From Microbacterium sp. Marseille-Q6965 (lineage in GTDB: Bacteria; Actinomycetota; Actinomycetes; Actinomycetales; Microbacteriaceae), in assembly GCF_946151065.1 (NCBI RefSeq), contig NZ_CAMGZA010000002.1, positions 62,001 to 126,000 on the forward strand: DNA of 64,000 nucleotides. The letters are read 5' to 3'. Under the pieces are notes generated by a model, which worked only from the letters and a program-made list of their open reading frames with translations, did no database searches and was not told the DNA's origin. The translations under genes were made by a program, and so were the position numbers. The stretch's first letter is position 1. Each line of letters opens with the position of its first letter. This document shows positions 42,525 to 51,516 of the stretch, piece after piece.

Positions 42525-42615
42525 GTCAAGGGGCTTCCCTTTCCGTCGGGGATCGCGGGGCGGCGAGCGCCGTAGACTGGCCCGCGGCGCCCGCGCCCCG
42601 GACGAGGAGACTGCA

Positions 42616-43881
42616 CTGCCCGCTGCGAGACTGACCTTCACCCGCACGCCGCTGGCGCGCATTCTCGTGCTCTCGGTGCTGCAGTGCGCGGTGCTCGGGT
42701 CCCTCACCGCGCCCGTGGCGGTCGGGCTGTCGGTGCTCGTGCGGCGTCACGTCGGGCCCGACGATGCCGCGGGCGTGCTCGGCGTGATCATCGCCCTCGG
42801 TTCCCTCGGGGCGATGATCGCCAACCCGCTCTTCGGGTGGTGCGCCGACGCCACCCGTCACCGGGTCGGGCGCCGCGCCTGGCTGATCGGCGGAGGGCTG
42901 GCGGGACTGGCCGGCACGGCCGCCGTCGCGATGTCGCCCGATGCCATCTCGCTCGCGGTGTCGTGGGTGCTCACGCAGGTCGCCTACAACGCGTGCTACG
43001 GCGCCATCAACGGCCTCGTGTCCGACGGGCTGCCGCCCGAGGAGCGCACGCGCGCGGCGGGGTTCTTCGCGGCCGCGGCATTCCTCGGCACGCTGCCGGG
43101 GCTCGCCATGGCCGCCGCGTTCCCCACGGACATCGTGCCGATGCTGCTCACCGTTCCGGCCGTGGCCGCCGTCGTGATCGTGGTGATCGGGATCCTCATC
43201 GAGCGTCCGGCCGATGTCCGCGTTCCGACGACCGAGGCGCGAGACGGCCGGCGCGGGCTGCGGGAGATCGCCTCGCGCGCCTTCGTGGCGGCATTCGTCG
43301 TGCGTCTCGTGGTGGCCATCGAGATGGCCGCCGGCCTCACCTACGCGCTGTACCTGTTCATGGATCGATGGGGCGCGGTCGAGCGCGACGCCGTACGCCT
43401 CGTGTCGCTCTCCACTCTCCTCGGCGCCGCGGCGCTCGTCCTCGTGTCGTTCCTCGTCGCGACCACGCGTCTGCGCGCTGCGCCACCGCGCATCCTCGTG
43501 GTGTCCGGGATCGCCCTGCTGACGGTCGGCATGGTCGGGCGAGGGGTGGCCCCGACGGTCGAGGTCTTCCAGGCCGCGACCGTCCTGGCCGGCGCCGGCA
43601 TCGGCCTCGCCGCGGTCGCGACCCGCTCGCTGGTGCAGGCCGCGCTTCCGCCGGAGCGGTCGGCATTCGGCCTCGGCGTCTTCAACGTCGCCAACACGCT
43701 CGGGCCCATCGTGGGGCCGTTGATTGCGGCCTGGCTCGTGCACGTGGCGCCCGGGCTCGGGTTCTCCGACGCCTACGCGGGCATGTATCTGCTGCTGGCA
43801 CTGCCCGTCGTCGCGGTCGCCGCTCTCGTGCCGCTGCTGCGCCCGTCCGCCCGCGTTCGGTCGGACCAGCTCACTCCGTGA
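42616..43881 (+). CDS. MFS transporter
   Basis: About 421 residues and 12 membrane segments, typical for a major facilitator. The loop between helices 2 and 3 reads GWCADATRHRVGRRAWL (motif A type). The matching loop in the second half is less clear. The start is uncertain: no ATG, GTG or TTG lies between the ribosome site GAGGAG (42604-42609) and the first helix, so the CTG at 42616 is proposed. Substrate is unknown; the layout suggests sugar or drug export. It sits between two LuxR genes pointing at it and overlaps the second by 11 bases. Confidence 0.82.
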   Translation: MPAARLTFTRTPLARILVLSVLQCAVLGSLTAPVAVGLSVLVRRHVGPDDAAGVLGVIIALGSLGAMIANPLFGWCADATRHRVGRRAWLIGGGLAGLAGTAAVAMSPDAISLAVSWVLTQVAYNACYGAINGLVSDGLPPEERTRAAGFFAAAAFLGTLPGLAMAAAFPTDIVPMLLTVPAVAAVVIVVIGILIERPADVRVPTTEARDGRRGLREIASRAFVAAFVVRLVVAIEMAAGLTYALYLFMDRWGAVERDAVRLVSLSTLLGAAALVLVSFLVATTRLRAAPPRILVVSGIALLTVGMVGRGVAPTVEVFQAATVLAGAGIGLAAVATRSLVQAALPPERSAFGLGVFNVANTLGPIVGPLIAAWLVHVAPGLGFSDAYAGMYLLLALPVVAVAALVPLLRPSARVRSDQLTP

Positions 43882-46423
43882 GGTCGAGGGTGGACAGCGA
43901 CCGGATCGCCTCGGTCCGGGTGCGCACGTCGAGCTTGCGGTAGATCGAGCGCATCTGAGACTTGACGGTGTTGGGCGAGACGTTCAGCGCCGTGGCGATC
44001 GCCTCGACCGTGCCCCCCGCGACGAGCTGGCGCGCCACCGCCCGCTCGCGCTCGCTCAGGCGGGGGCGGGTCTGGCCGCCCGTCAGCGGCGCTCGCGCAC
44101 GAGCCGCCTCGAGCAGACCGCGGACGCGATCGTCGCCGGCACCGTCCGCGACGGCCCTCATGGCGTCGATGCCCGCGACGGGCACGAACACGAGCGGCAG
44201 AGTGAGGCCGCGGTCGACGAGCAGGGCGTACAGGCGGCGGATCGCCGAGAGAGCTTCCGGACCCGGCTGCAGCATGGCCACGGCCGCCGCCTTGAGGGCG
44301 GCATGCTCGGCCCTGCGCCGCGCCGACGCGTCCGCGGGCAGATCGCGGCCGAGCTCGCGCAGGGCCCGCCCCGGGTCGTTCTCGACGAGCGCGACCCGCG
44401 CGTGTGAGGCCGTCGTCTCGGCGCGGTTCTTCGCACGCGCGAGCACCCGCGAGGCGGCGCCGGCATCGCCCCGGGCGAGCTCGATGAGGGCGCGCGTGCC
44501 GCGCAACCGGTCGGCCGTGAGCGGGGGATACGCGCGGCGGGCACGCTGGGTGCGGATGATCGAGTCGAGCCGGGCGGCCGCCTCGTCGGCGCGGCCCCGC
44601 AACACGAGCGAGAGGGCCTCGACGTGGGCCACGAGCGGCCAGTGCTCGTTCGCCGGCAGCGTGCCGTCGACCTGCCGCACATGCTCCTCCGCCGCGGCCG
44701 GGTCTCCCGCCTCCAGCGCCTCCCACGCACGCGCCAGGTGCAGGAACGTCCCCTGGTAGCCCTCGCGCCAGCCCTCCGGCCAGCGGAAGCCCTCGGCCTC
44801 GCGCAGCAGCCGGGCGGCCTCCGGCAGGTCGCCCCGCAGCGCCATGGTGCCGGCCTGGAGGATGAGGGGGTGCAGCGCCTTCCCGGATCCCCGGGCGCGC
44901 CCGGCCGACACGGCATGGGAGAAGGAGGTGATGGCCGCCGCCGTGTCGCCGCTGTAGAGCAACGAGATGCCGAACTGCGAGAAGATCGTGATCTCGTTGT
45001 CGCCGAGCTCCTGGCGCGCCTCGAGGGGGAGGTCATGCAGGGCGTTCAGCCCCGCCCCCGCGACGGCACCGGCGCTTTCGAGCCGGCTGCTCACGCGGTA
45101 TGCAACCGACTCCACGAGGCGCAGGATGGTGCGGTCGACGACCGACACGGTCGCGCGCGTGCGGCGCGCGGCGACGATGGTGAGCGCGAAGTACTCGAGG
45201 GCGCGCAGCCGTGAGCTGGCCGTGCCGTTGTACGAGATCGCCAGCAGCGCCGCCGGCAGCGGACGGTTGCCCAGGCGGGTCAGCGGCACGCCCCGGAAGA
45301 CCTTGCGGAGCTCCTCGCCGGTGCGCAGAAGCTCAATCCAGGAGCCGCGGATGATCTCGTCGGCCAGGTCCCAGTCGTCCTGCTCCACGGCCAGCGCCAG
45401 GCCGGCGAGCGGGTACCCCTTAGCGAGCTCCCAGCGGGCCACCCGGAGCACGAGGGCGCGCAGATCGCTCGGCGGCAGCGTGGCGCGCGCGTGCCGCTCG
45501 ACGGCCTCGCGGAGGAACGGCGTGTAGACGAAGCGCCCGCGCGCGCCGGAGCGGAGCCCGCTCCAATACCCGAGTCCCTCGCGCTCGGCCCGGTCGAGCA
45601 GGGCGCCGGCGTCTTCGCGCCCCGTCAGATCGCGCGCCAGCTCGGCGTCGAGCGCGTCGGCGAGCGAGGTGCGCATGACGAAGTCGGCGAAGGCGGCGTC
45701 CCACCTCGCCGACTGGCGCCGCAACAGCGCGTCGACGGCGTCCGACAGACTCCATCCGCTCTCCGCCTGGGTTGCGCCGAGCACGACGAGGCGGGCGAGC
45801 GCGGGGGAGCCGCCATGGCGTGCGATGCTCTGCACCTCGTCCTCGGCGGTGCTCGGCGGCAGGATCGCGTCGATCTCGTCGGGCGTGAGCGCGAGGTCGT
45901 CCTGCCGGATGACGTCGACGCCGACACGGCTGACCGCATCCGGCGTGGTGAAGGCGGAGCCGGTGCGCGTGGCCACACGCAACGACAGGTTCGGCAGGTC
46001 GGCGACGAGGTCGACCAGGCCGGCGGCGCTGTCGTCGTCGAGCCGTTCGCCGTCGTCGATGAGCAGCGTGAGGTCGCGGCCCAGGGTGCGCAGGCCGCGC
46101 AACGCGAGGCTCCAGGAGTCGTGCGCGCCGGCCACCGCGTCCGCGGGATTCCACAGCGGGTTCGACTCGTCGATGATCCCGAACTCGCGCAGCGCGAGCC
46201 CCAGCTGCAGCACGAACCCGTTCGGCTCCGACATGCCCTCGCGAATGCGCAGCCACAGGCCGTCGCGCGATGTGCCCGCCGCCCACTGCGTCAGCGCCAC
46301 CGTCTTGCCGAACCCGGAGGGCGCCACAGCCACGACGATCGCGGTGTCGGCGTCGAGTCGGTCCGTGATGCGCTTGCGCGGCACGAGGCCGGGCGGCAGG
46401 CGCGGGACGCCGTGGACAGTCAT
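43871..46423 (-). CDS. MalT-like LuxR regulator (STAND ATPase)
   Basis: An 850-residue regulator of the MalT/LAL type. N-terminal ATPase with Walker A APSGFGKTVAL and the Walker B-like segment LTLLIDDGERLDD, a long helical TPR-like sensor region, and a C-terminal LuxR HTH (LSERERAVARQLVAGGTVE, then VSPNTVKSQMRSIYRKLDV). Such proteins bind ATP and an inducer, then activate promoters carrying short direct repeats. It may control the adjacent MFS gene or the adhesin. Confidence 0.87.
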   Translation of the reverse strand: MTVHGVPRLPPGLVPRKRITDRLDADTAIVVAVAPSGFGKTVALTQWAAGTSRDGLWLRIREGMSEPNGFVLQLGLALREFGIIDESNPLWNPADAVAGAHDSWSLALRGLRTLGRDLTLLIDDGERLDDDSAAGLVDLVADLPNLSLRVATRTGSAFTTPDAVSRVGVDVIRQDDLALTPDEIDAILPPSTAEDEVQSIARHGGSPALARLVVLGATQAESGWSLSDAVDALLRRQSARWDAAFADFVMRTSLADALDAELARDLTGREDAGALLDRAEREGLGYWSGLRSGARGRFVYTPFLREAVERHARATLPPSDLRALVLRVARWELAKGYPLAGLALAVEQDDWDLADEIIRGSWIELLRTGEELRKVFRGVPLTRLGNRPLPAALLAISYNGTASSRLRALEYFALTIVAARRTRATVSVVDRTILRLVESVAYRVSSRLESAGAVAGAGLNALHDLPLEARQELGDNEITIFSQFGISLLYSGDTAAAITSFSHAVSAGRARGSGKALHPLILQAGTMALRGDLPEAARLLREAEGFRWPEGWREGYQGTFLHLARAWEALEAGDPAAAEEHVRQVDGTLPANEHWPLVAHVEALSLVLRGRADEAAARLDSIIRTQRARRAYPPLTADRLRGTRALIELARGDAGAASRVLARAKNRAETTASHARVALVENDPGRALRELGRDLPADASARRRAEHAALKAAAVAMLQPGPEALSAIRRLYALLVDRGLTLPLVFVPVAGIDAMRAVADGAGDDRVRGLLEAARARAPLTGGQTRPRLSERERAVARQLVAGGTVEAIATALNVSPNTVKSQMRSIYRKLDVRTRTEAIRSLSTLDLTE

Positions 46424-46562
46424 TGGAGCATCTTCTCGAGCGGAACGGCGGGCGAAGTCTTCGGCGATGCTACACGCGTCCCCGAGGGACCCCGACGTGT
46501 CGGCACGGAGCGGCGGGGAACAGTCCGCGGGTCGCGGTCCCCGTCGGCGCGGCGCGGAAGGA

Positions 46563-48122
46563 TCAGTCGCCGGTGTCGGCCGCAGCGTCGATGAGGGTGC
46601 GCACCGCCGCGTCGTCCAGTGCCAGCCAGGGCGACGCGCCGGGGTCGTTCAGGGCCTCCTCGGGAGCGTCGCCGCGCGTCCACCAGCGCGCCTCGAAGAC
46701 GGCGCCGTTGCGGAGGACGAGGTCGCCCGCGTCGTACTCGCGATCGGCGTCCCACTCGGGCGCAAGGCGGGGCGGCACGACGAGCGAGGGGGCGGGCGTC
46801 TCACCGGGGAGCACGGGGCCGAGCAGCGTCCAGGGCGTCTCCCACTCCTGCAGCACGGGGTCATCAGGAACGTCGCCGCTGGTCCACCACTTCGCCTGAT
46901 ACACGTTGCCGCGCCAGACGACCTTGGTGCCCGCGAGGTACGAAGCGGTCTCGTCCCAGATCGGGTACGGGCTGTTCTCGGGATCGTCCGCCGCGGGCGT
47001 GGAGGCCGGTTCGGGCACCGTCTCCGCGCCGGCGGCATCGTCGGGGCTGCCGTCGAAATCCGCCGCCAGCAGGGGCGCGAACGCCCCGTCCTCCTGCTCC
47101 ACTCCGCTGCAGGCGTCGGACACGACCGTGGTGTCGGCGTAGTTCACGCTGCACGCGCGATCGCGGTTGAGCGACCACATCGACATGCGGCCGAGCCCGT
47201 TCTCCACGGCAAACGCGTTCAGCTCGCGCGCGTCGGCGAGGTCGAACACGTCGCGCGCGACGTCGTTCTGACCGATCATGGGCGTCGCGCCGATCTTGCG
47301 CCACAGCGAGGCGGGGCCCAGCGGCACGTCGGCGGCGGCGTAGAGCGCGTCGAGCTGGCGATGCAGGGCCTGGAGCGCTTCTCGCGACGCGTCCGCAAGC
47401 GTGTCGCCCGCGTCGAGGTTCATCGTCATCGCGTTGACCCCGGCCAGGTCGACGCCCGCGTCGAGGAAGGCGGCCACCGCGTCGGTGCCGTCGGGGGTAA
47501 GGCCGGCCGGGCCGACGGGCAGCGTGAGCCACACCGCGAGCTCCTCGTCGGACTCTCGCCGCTCGGTCTGCAGCGCCGCCACGGCCTCCGCTCGCCGGGC
47601 CATCGCCGCCGCGTCGGTCAGGGCGTCGCCCTCCAGGTCGAGGTCGATCGTGGTGAGGCGGTATCGATCGATCACGGCCGCGTACGCGTCGCGGAGCTCT
47701 CGGGTCGTGCCGCACGCGTCGCCCAGTTCCGCGTTGAGCAGCCCCCCGAACGAGACCACCACGTCGCCGCCCTGGCCCCGCAGGCGCTGAATGCGGCGGT
47801 CGAGGTCGAGCGCCGCCGAGGCCTCGTCGAGCGTGTAGGCGGCGCCCCACGTGGGAACGCACTCGTCGGCGGCTGCGGCCACGACGAACGCGAGCACCGC
47901 GTCCTGCACTGCGCCGTCCACGGCCGCCTCGAACGCGTACGAGGGGGTCGCGGTGACGTCCACGTAGCCGGCGAACCAGGGGTCGCCGGACGCCTGCGCC
48001 TGCGCCTCGTCGCGGGCGGAGGACCAGGTGTACCAGGCGGTGCCGGCGATCAGAGCGCAGACGACGACCAGGGCGGAGAAGCGCAACCAGGAGAAGCGCC
48101 GTCCGGCGAAGCGTTCGGACAC
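46563..48122 (-). CDS. GH18-like glycosidase with two chitin-binding modules
   Basis: About 519 residues from GTG 48122. A basic N-terminus and one membrane helix (FSALVVVCALIAGTAWY) anchor or export it. The barrel shows FVVAAAADECVPTW, VVVSFGG and TIDLDLEGD, which keeps D-x-D-x-E of the GH18 catalytic motif D-x2-D-x-D-x-E but lacks the first Asp. Two CBM5/12 modules end the protein (IWDETASYLAGTKVVWRGNV and EWDADREYDAGDLVLRNGA). It probably acts on chitin or another GlcNAc-containing polymer and is divergent from the GT2 gene, whose product could be its substrate. Confidence 0.82.
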   Translation of the reverse strand: MSERFAGRRFSWLRFSALVVVCALIAGTAWYTWSSARDEAQAQASGDPWFAGYVDVTATPSYAFEAAVDGAVQDAVLAFVVAAAADECVPTWGAAYTLDEASAALDLDRRIQRLRGQGGDVVVSFGGLLNAELGDACGTTRELRDAYAAVIDRYRLTTIDLDLEGDALTDAAAMARRAEAVAALQTERRESDEELAVWLTLPVGPAGLTPDGTDAVAAFLDAGVDLAGVNAMTMNLDAGDTLADASREALQALHRQLDALYAAADVPLGPASLWRKIGATPMIGQNDVARDVFDLADARELNAFAVENGLGRMSMWSLNRDRACSVNYADTTVVSDACSGVEQEDGAFAPLLAADFDGSPDDAAGAETVPEPASTPAADDPENSPYPIWDETASYLAGTKVVWRGNVYQAKWWTSGDVPDDPVLQEWETPWTLLGPVLPGETPAPSLVVPPRLAPEWDADREYDAGDLVLRNGAVFEARWWTRGDAPEEALNDPGASPWLALDDAAVRTLIDAAADTGD

Positions 48123-48186
48123 GGATGTGTTTCCCTCGCGGATCGGGGAGCTGACGAGAGGCTTATATGCTAAAGAATACTCATGG

Positions 48187-48209
48187 GGCGGCCTCACCCG
48201 AGGGCCGCC
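48187..48209 (+). promoter_or_regulatory. Leader hairpin before the GT2 gene
   Basis: GGCGGCC (48187-48193) pairs with GGCCGCC (48203-48209), just upstream of the proposed ATG. It may limit translation. The 93-base divergent gap also carries a -10-like TATGCT. Confidence 0.4.
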
Positions 48210-48214
48210 GGGGG

Positions 48215-50572
48215 ATGGGATCAGTCGCCGTGAACTCGGATCAGAGCCGGCGCGCGCTCGAGGCGCGCCCCGACGCGGCCGCGCCGCCGCCGCAGGAGCG
48301 GGGCCGCCGACGGCAGTGGGGCGCGGAACGCGCCTCGGCGCCGCTGTCGATCATGCACCCGATACCGGGCCGCCACGCGATCCCGCTGGGACGCTTGGCG
48401 ATGCTCGCCACCGTCGCGTGCTGGGCGATCTATGTCATCACGACGGTGCTGCGCGAGCTGGTCGAGAACAACGACTTCGACCTGCGCCTCACGCTCGAGC
48501 TGGTGTCGTACCTCATCGTCGTGACGTTCCTGGCCTTCTCGGCCCTGATGTACCTCATGGCGCGGCAGGGGGCGCTGTACCGCTTCCGCGATCACCGGCG
48601 CGTGCCGCGTGCCGTGCTCGATCGTCACTTCGACGGCGGGTACGACAAGCGCATCACCGTGCTCGTGCCGTCCTACATCGAGGATCCGGCGGTCGTGCGG
48701 CAGACGCTGTGGTCGGCAGCGCTGCAGGAGTTCCCGAACCTCCGGATCGTGCTGCTCATCGACGACCCGCCCCATCCCCGCGACCCCGCGCTCGCGGCAT
48801 CGCTCGCCGCGAGCCGCGCCCTTCCCGGCGAGATCGAGGCGGCCCTGCGTGAGCCGCGCGAGCGCTTCGCCGCCGCGGCGGAGGCCGGCAACGCCCGTTC
48901 CGAGCGGGGATCGGCGGTGTCCGCCGATGAGGTGTCGTCGCTCGCCGACGATTACCGCTGGGCGGCGGAGTGGCTGGAGGGCATGGCGGCCACCGAGACC
49001 ACGGCCGACCACACCGACGACTTCTTCGTGGAGCGCGTGCTCGGCGGCCTGGCGAGCGACCTGCGCCTCACCGAGCTCGCCCTGCGCGCCGCCGTCGACC
49101 AGGGCGACGCGCCGGAAGCGGACCGGATGCGCCAGCTGCGCAACCGGCTCGTGTGGATCTTCTCCGCCGAACTGCGCTCCTTCGAGCGGAAGGCCTACCG
49201 TTCGCTGTCGCACGAGGCCAACAAGGCGATGAACATCAACGCCTACATCTCGCTGATCGGCAAGGACTGGGCGGCCGAGGAGACGGCGGACGGCGTGGTG
49301 CTGCGCGAGGCACGGCCCGGTGACGAGGTTCACCTGTCGGTGCCCGAGAGCGAGTATCTGCTCACGCTCGATGCCGATTCGATGCTCCTGCGCGACTATT
49401 GCGTGCGTCTCGTGGAGTACCTGGAGCAGCCGGGCCACGAGCGCGTCGCGGTGACGCAGACGCCGTACTCGTCGTACCGTGGGGCGCCGACACGGATCGA
49501 GCGCATCGCCGGTGCCACCACCGACATCCAGCACATCCAGCACCAGGGCATGAGCTTCTACGGGGCGACCTTCTGGGTCGGCGCGAACGCCATCATCCGC
49601 ACCCGGGCGCTCCAGGACATCGCCACGACGGAAGAGGTCGGGGGATTCCCGATCACCACGTACATCCAGGACCGCACCGTGATCGAGGACACCGAGTCCT
49701 CGATCGACATCGGCGCGCACGAGTGGACGCTGCTGAACTACCCGGAGCGGCTCAGCTACTCCGCGACGCCCCCGGACTTCGGCTCCCTCATCGTGCAGCG
49801 CCGCCGCTGGGCGAACGGCGGCCTGCTCATCCTGCCGAAGCTCCTGCATCAGCTGAGGGAGCGCCGCCGCCTGCGCGAGCGTGTGCTGCTGCGCGAGGTG
49901 CTGCTGCGCACCAACTACATGGCCTCGATCGCGTGGGCGAGCTTCGGCCTGCTCTTCCTCCTCGCGTATCCGTATGACTCGCGCCTGCTGAGCGTCTGGG
50001 TCTTCCTGGCGGCCGTGCCCTATTTCTGGTGCATGGGAAGCGATCTGAAGGCTTCGGGCCATCGGTTCACCGACATCTTCCGGATCTACGGCTTCAACCT
50101 CGTGCTGCTCGCCGTCAACCTGGCCGGCGTGCTGAAGTCGCTGCAACAGGCGGTGACGGGGGAGAAGATCCCCTTCGCCCGCACCCCGAAGGTGCGCAAC
50201 CGCACCGCCGCGCCGGCACTCTATGTGCTCGTGCCGTGGCTCATCGTGGGCTTCTCGGCGTTCACCTTTTGGCGCGATGTCCAGGCGCAGAACTGGGGGA
50301 ACGCCGCCTTCGCGCTGTTCAACGCCCTGCTGTGCCTCTGGGCCGTCATCGCCTACATCGGCGTGTGGAACTCGATCGTCGACTTCGTGCTCGGCGTCGT
50401 CGACTGGCTGTTCGTGCCCGCCGACAAGCCGCGGCGCGCGAAGCGAACCGCGCCGGCGTACGCCCCGGGCCCCACCGACTGGCAGGCGATTCTCTATCAC
50501 GGCGATCGCCGGTTGGGCCCCAACCGGCGTGCCGAGCGGCTCGAGCGACGTCGGCGCGCGGGCAGGCGTTAA
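48215..50572 (+). CDS. Processive family 2 glycosyltransferase (cellulose/chitin-synthase-like)
   Basis: About 785 residues. Two N-terminal membrane helices, a large cytosolic GT2 domain and about five C-terminal helices. Catalytic landmarks are VLVPSYIED, LTLDADSM (metal-binding DxD), ATFWVGANA, EDTESS (acid in the acceptor site) and QRRRW (the Q-x2-RW polymer site). No PilZ domain is present. It would build a polysaccharide from a UDP-sugar and move it across the membrane. ATG 48215 is chosen; ATG 48167 and GTG 48230 are alternatives. Next to EAL and GGDEF genes, output is likely controlled by c-di-GMP. Confidence 0.87.
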   Translation: MGSVAVNSDQSRRALEARPDAAAPPPQERGRRRQWGAERASAPLSIMHPIPGRHAIPLGRLAMLATVACWAIYVITTVLRELVENNDFDLRLTLELVSYLIVVTFLAFSALMYLMARQGALYRFRDHRRVPRAVLDRHFDGGYDKRITVLVPSYIEDPAVVRQTLWSAALQEFPNLRIVLLIDDPPHPRDPALAASLAASRALPGEIEAALREPRERFAAAAEAGNARSERGSAVSADEVSSLADDYRWAAEWLEGMAATETTADHTDDFFVERVLGGLASDLRLTELALRAAVDQGDAPEADRMRQLRNRLVWIFSAELRSFERKAYRSLSHEANKAMNINAYISLIGKDWAAEETADGVVLREARPGDEVHLSVPESEYLLTLDADSMLLRDYCVRLVEYLEQPGHERVAVTQTPYSSYRGAPTRIERIAGATTDIQHIQHQGMSFYGATFWVGANAIIRTRALQDIATTEEVGGFPITTYIQDRTVIEDTESSIDIGAHEWTLLNYPERLSYSATPPDFGSLIVQRRRWANGGLLILPKLLHQLRERRRLRERVLLREVLLRTNYMASIAWASFGLLFLLAYPYDSRLLSVWVFLAAVPYFWCMGSDLKASGHRFTDIFRIYGFNLVLLAVNLAGVLKSLQQAVTGEKIPFARTPKVRNRTAAPALYVLVPWLIVGFSAFTFWRDVQAQNWGNAAFALFNALLCLWAVIAYIGVWNSIVDFVLGVVDWLFVPADKPRRAKRTAPAYAPGPTDWQAILYHGDRRLGPNRRAERLERRRRAGRR

Positions 50573-51273
50573 CCGCCGTATGCCGCGGGGGCCCCGTACA
50601 GGTACCCCTGTGCGTAGTCGATGCCCGTGTCGACGGCGAGCCGGCGGTGCCGCTCGGTCTCCACACCTTCGGCGAGGGTGCGGGCGCCCACGCTGCGCGC
50701 GGCGTCCAGGTACGCCTGCAGGCGGAGCGTGTCGGCCAGGGCCTCGCCGTGCGTCGCCTCGGCGCAGGCGCGCCAGACGAGCGACTTGTCGATCTTGACG
50801 ACGTCGGGCCGCAGCGCGACGATGCGCTCGACGCTCGCCTGGTCCGTGCCGGCGTCATCGATGAGCAGGAGCGCATCGAGGTCGTCGACGTGCTCGCGCA
50901 CGCGGCTGTCGGCATCGAGGATCGAGGTCTCCAGCAGCTCGATGCCCCATCGGCGCCCGCGGGGCAGGATCGAACGCATCGCCGGTTCGGCGATGGAGCG
51001 CGCCGACAGGTTGATCGTGACGGCGTACTGCGCCGGGATCGCGGCGGCCGCCGCCACGGCGCTGCAGGCGAGCGCGAGCTCCAGCTCGACGATTCCGGGC
51101 CGGGGGTCGGCGAGGTGCGCCGCGGGTGGCCGGCCGTCGTCGAAGCGCGCAAGCGCCTCGTATCCGACGACCGCTCCGCTGCGCGCCGACACGAGCGGCT
51201 GGAAGACGATGCGATGCGCCGGCACGTCGCCGCACCGCGCGACTCGGCATGCCTCGTCGATCTTGCCCGTCAC
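50569..51273 (-). CDS. EAL-domain c-di-GMP phosphodiesterase
   Basis: About 234 residues, nearly a bare EAL domain from GTG 51273. Active-site signatures are present: VGYEALARF, TINLSARSI, ELLETS, LLIDDAGTD (the usual DDFG is changed to DDAG), VVKIDKSLV, EGVETE and AQGYLYG. It should hydrolyse c-di-GMP, though the loop change could lower activity. It is convergent with the GT2 gene (4-base overlap) and divergent from the GGDEF gene. Confidence 0.83.
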   Translation of the reverse strand: MTGKIDEACRVARCGDVPAHRIVFQPLVSARSGAVVGYEALARFDDGRPPAAHLADPRPGIVELELALACSAVAAAAAIPAQYAVTINLSARSIAEPAMRSILPRGRRWGIELLETSILDADSRVREHVDDLDALLLIDDAGTDQASVERIVALRPDVVKIDKSLVWRACAEATHGEALADTLRLQAYLDAARSVGARTLAEGVETERHRRLAVDTGIDYAQGYLYGAPAAYGG

Positions 51274-51376
51274 ACCGTTCCTTCTTGTGTCGCGGTTCCC
51301 CCTGCGCGACGTTACCAGTGTGACGCGTGTGATGCGGTTCAACGGGAGAGATGACCCCCAGCTCGGCTTCCGAAAT

Positions 51377-51389
51377 ACTACCCAGTAGT
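51377..51389. promoter_or_regulatory. Palindrome between EAL and GGDEF genes
   Basis: ACTAC-CCA-GTAGT forms a perfect 5-bp inverted repeat in the 243-base divergent gap and is a possible operator. The rest of the gap shows no gene. Confidence 0.3.
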
Positions 51390-51516
51390 GCCCGGGCAGC
51401 CATGGCGGATGCTCAGGCACCTTCGATAAGGTCGGGGCACCCGCAGCCCGACCTAGCACCACCCGGCGCTTCCGCGATCACGCGGCACGCTCGCCGGATG
51501 CCCGACACGGTGAGAC

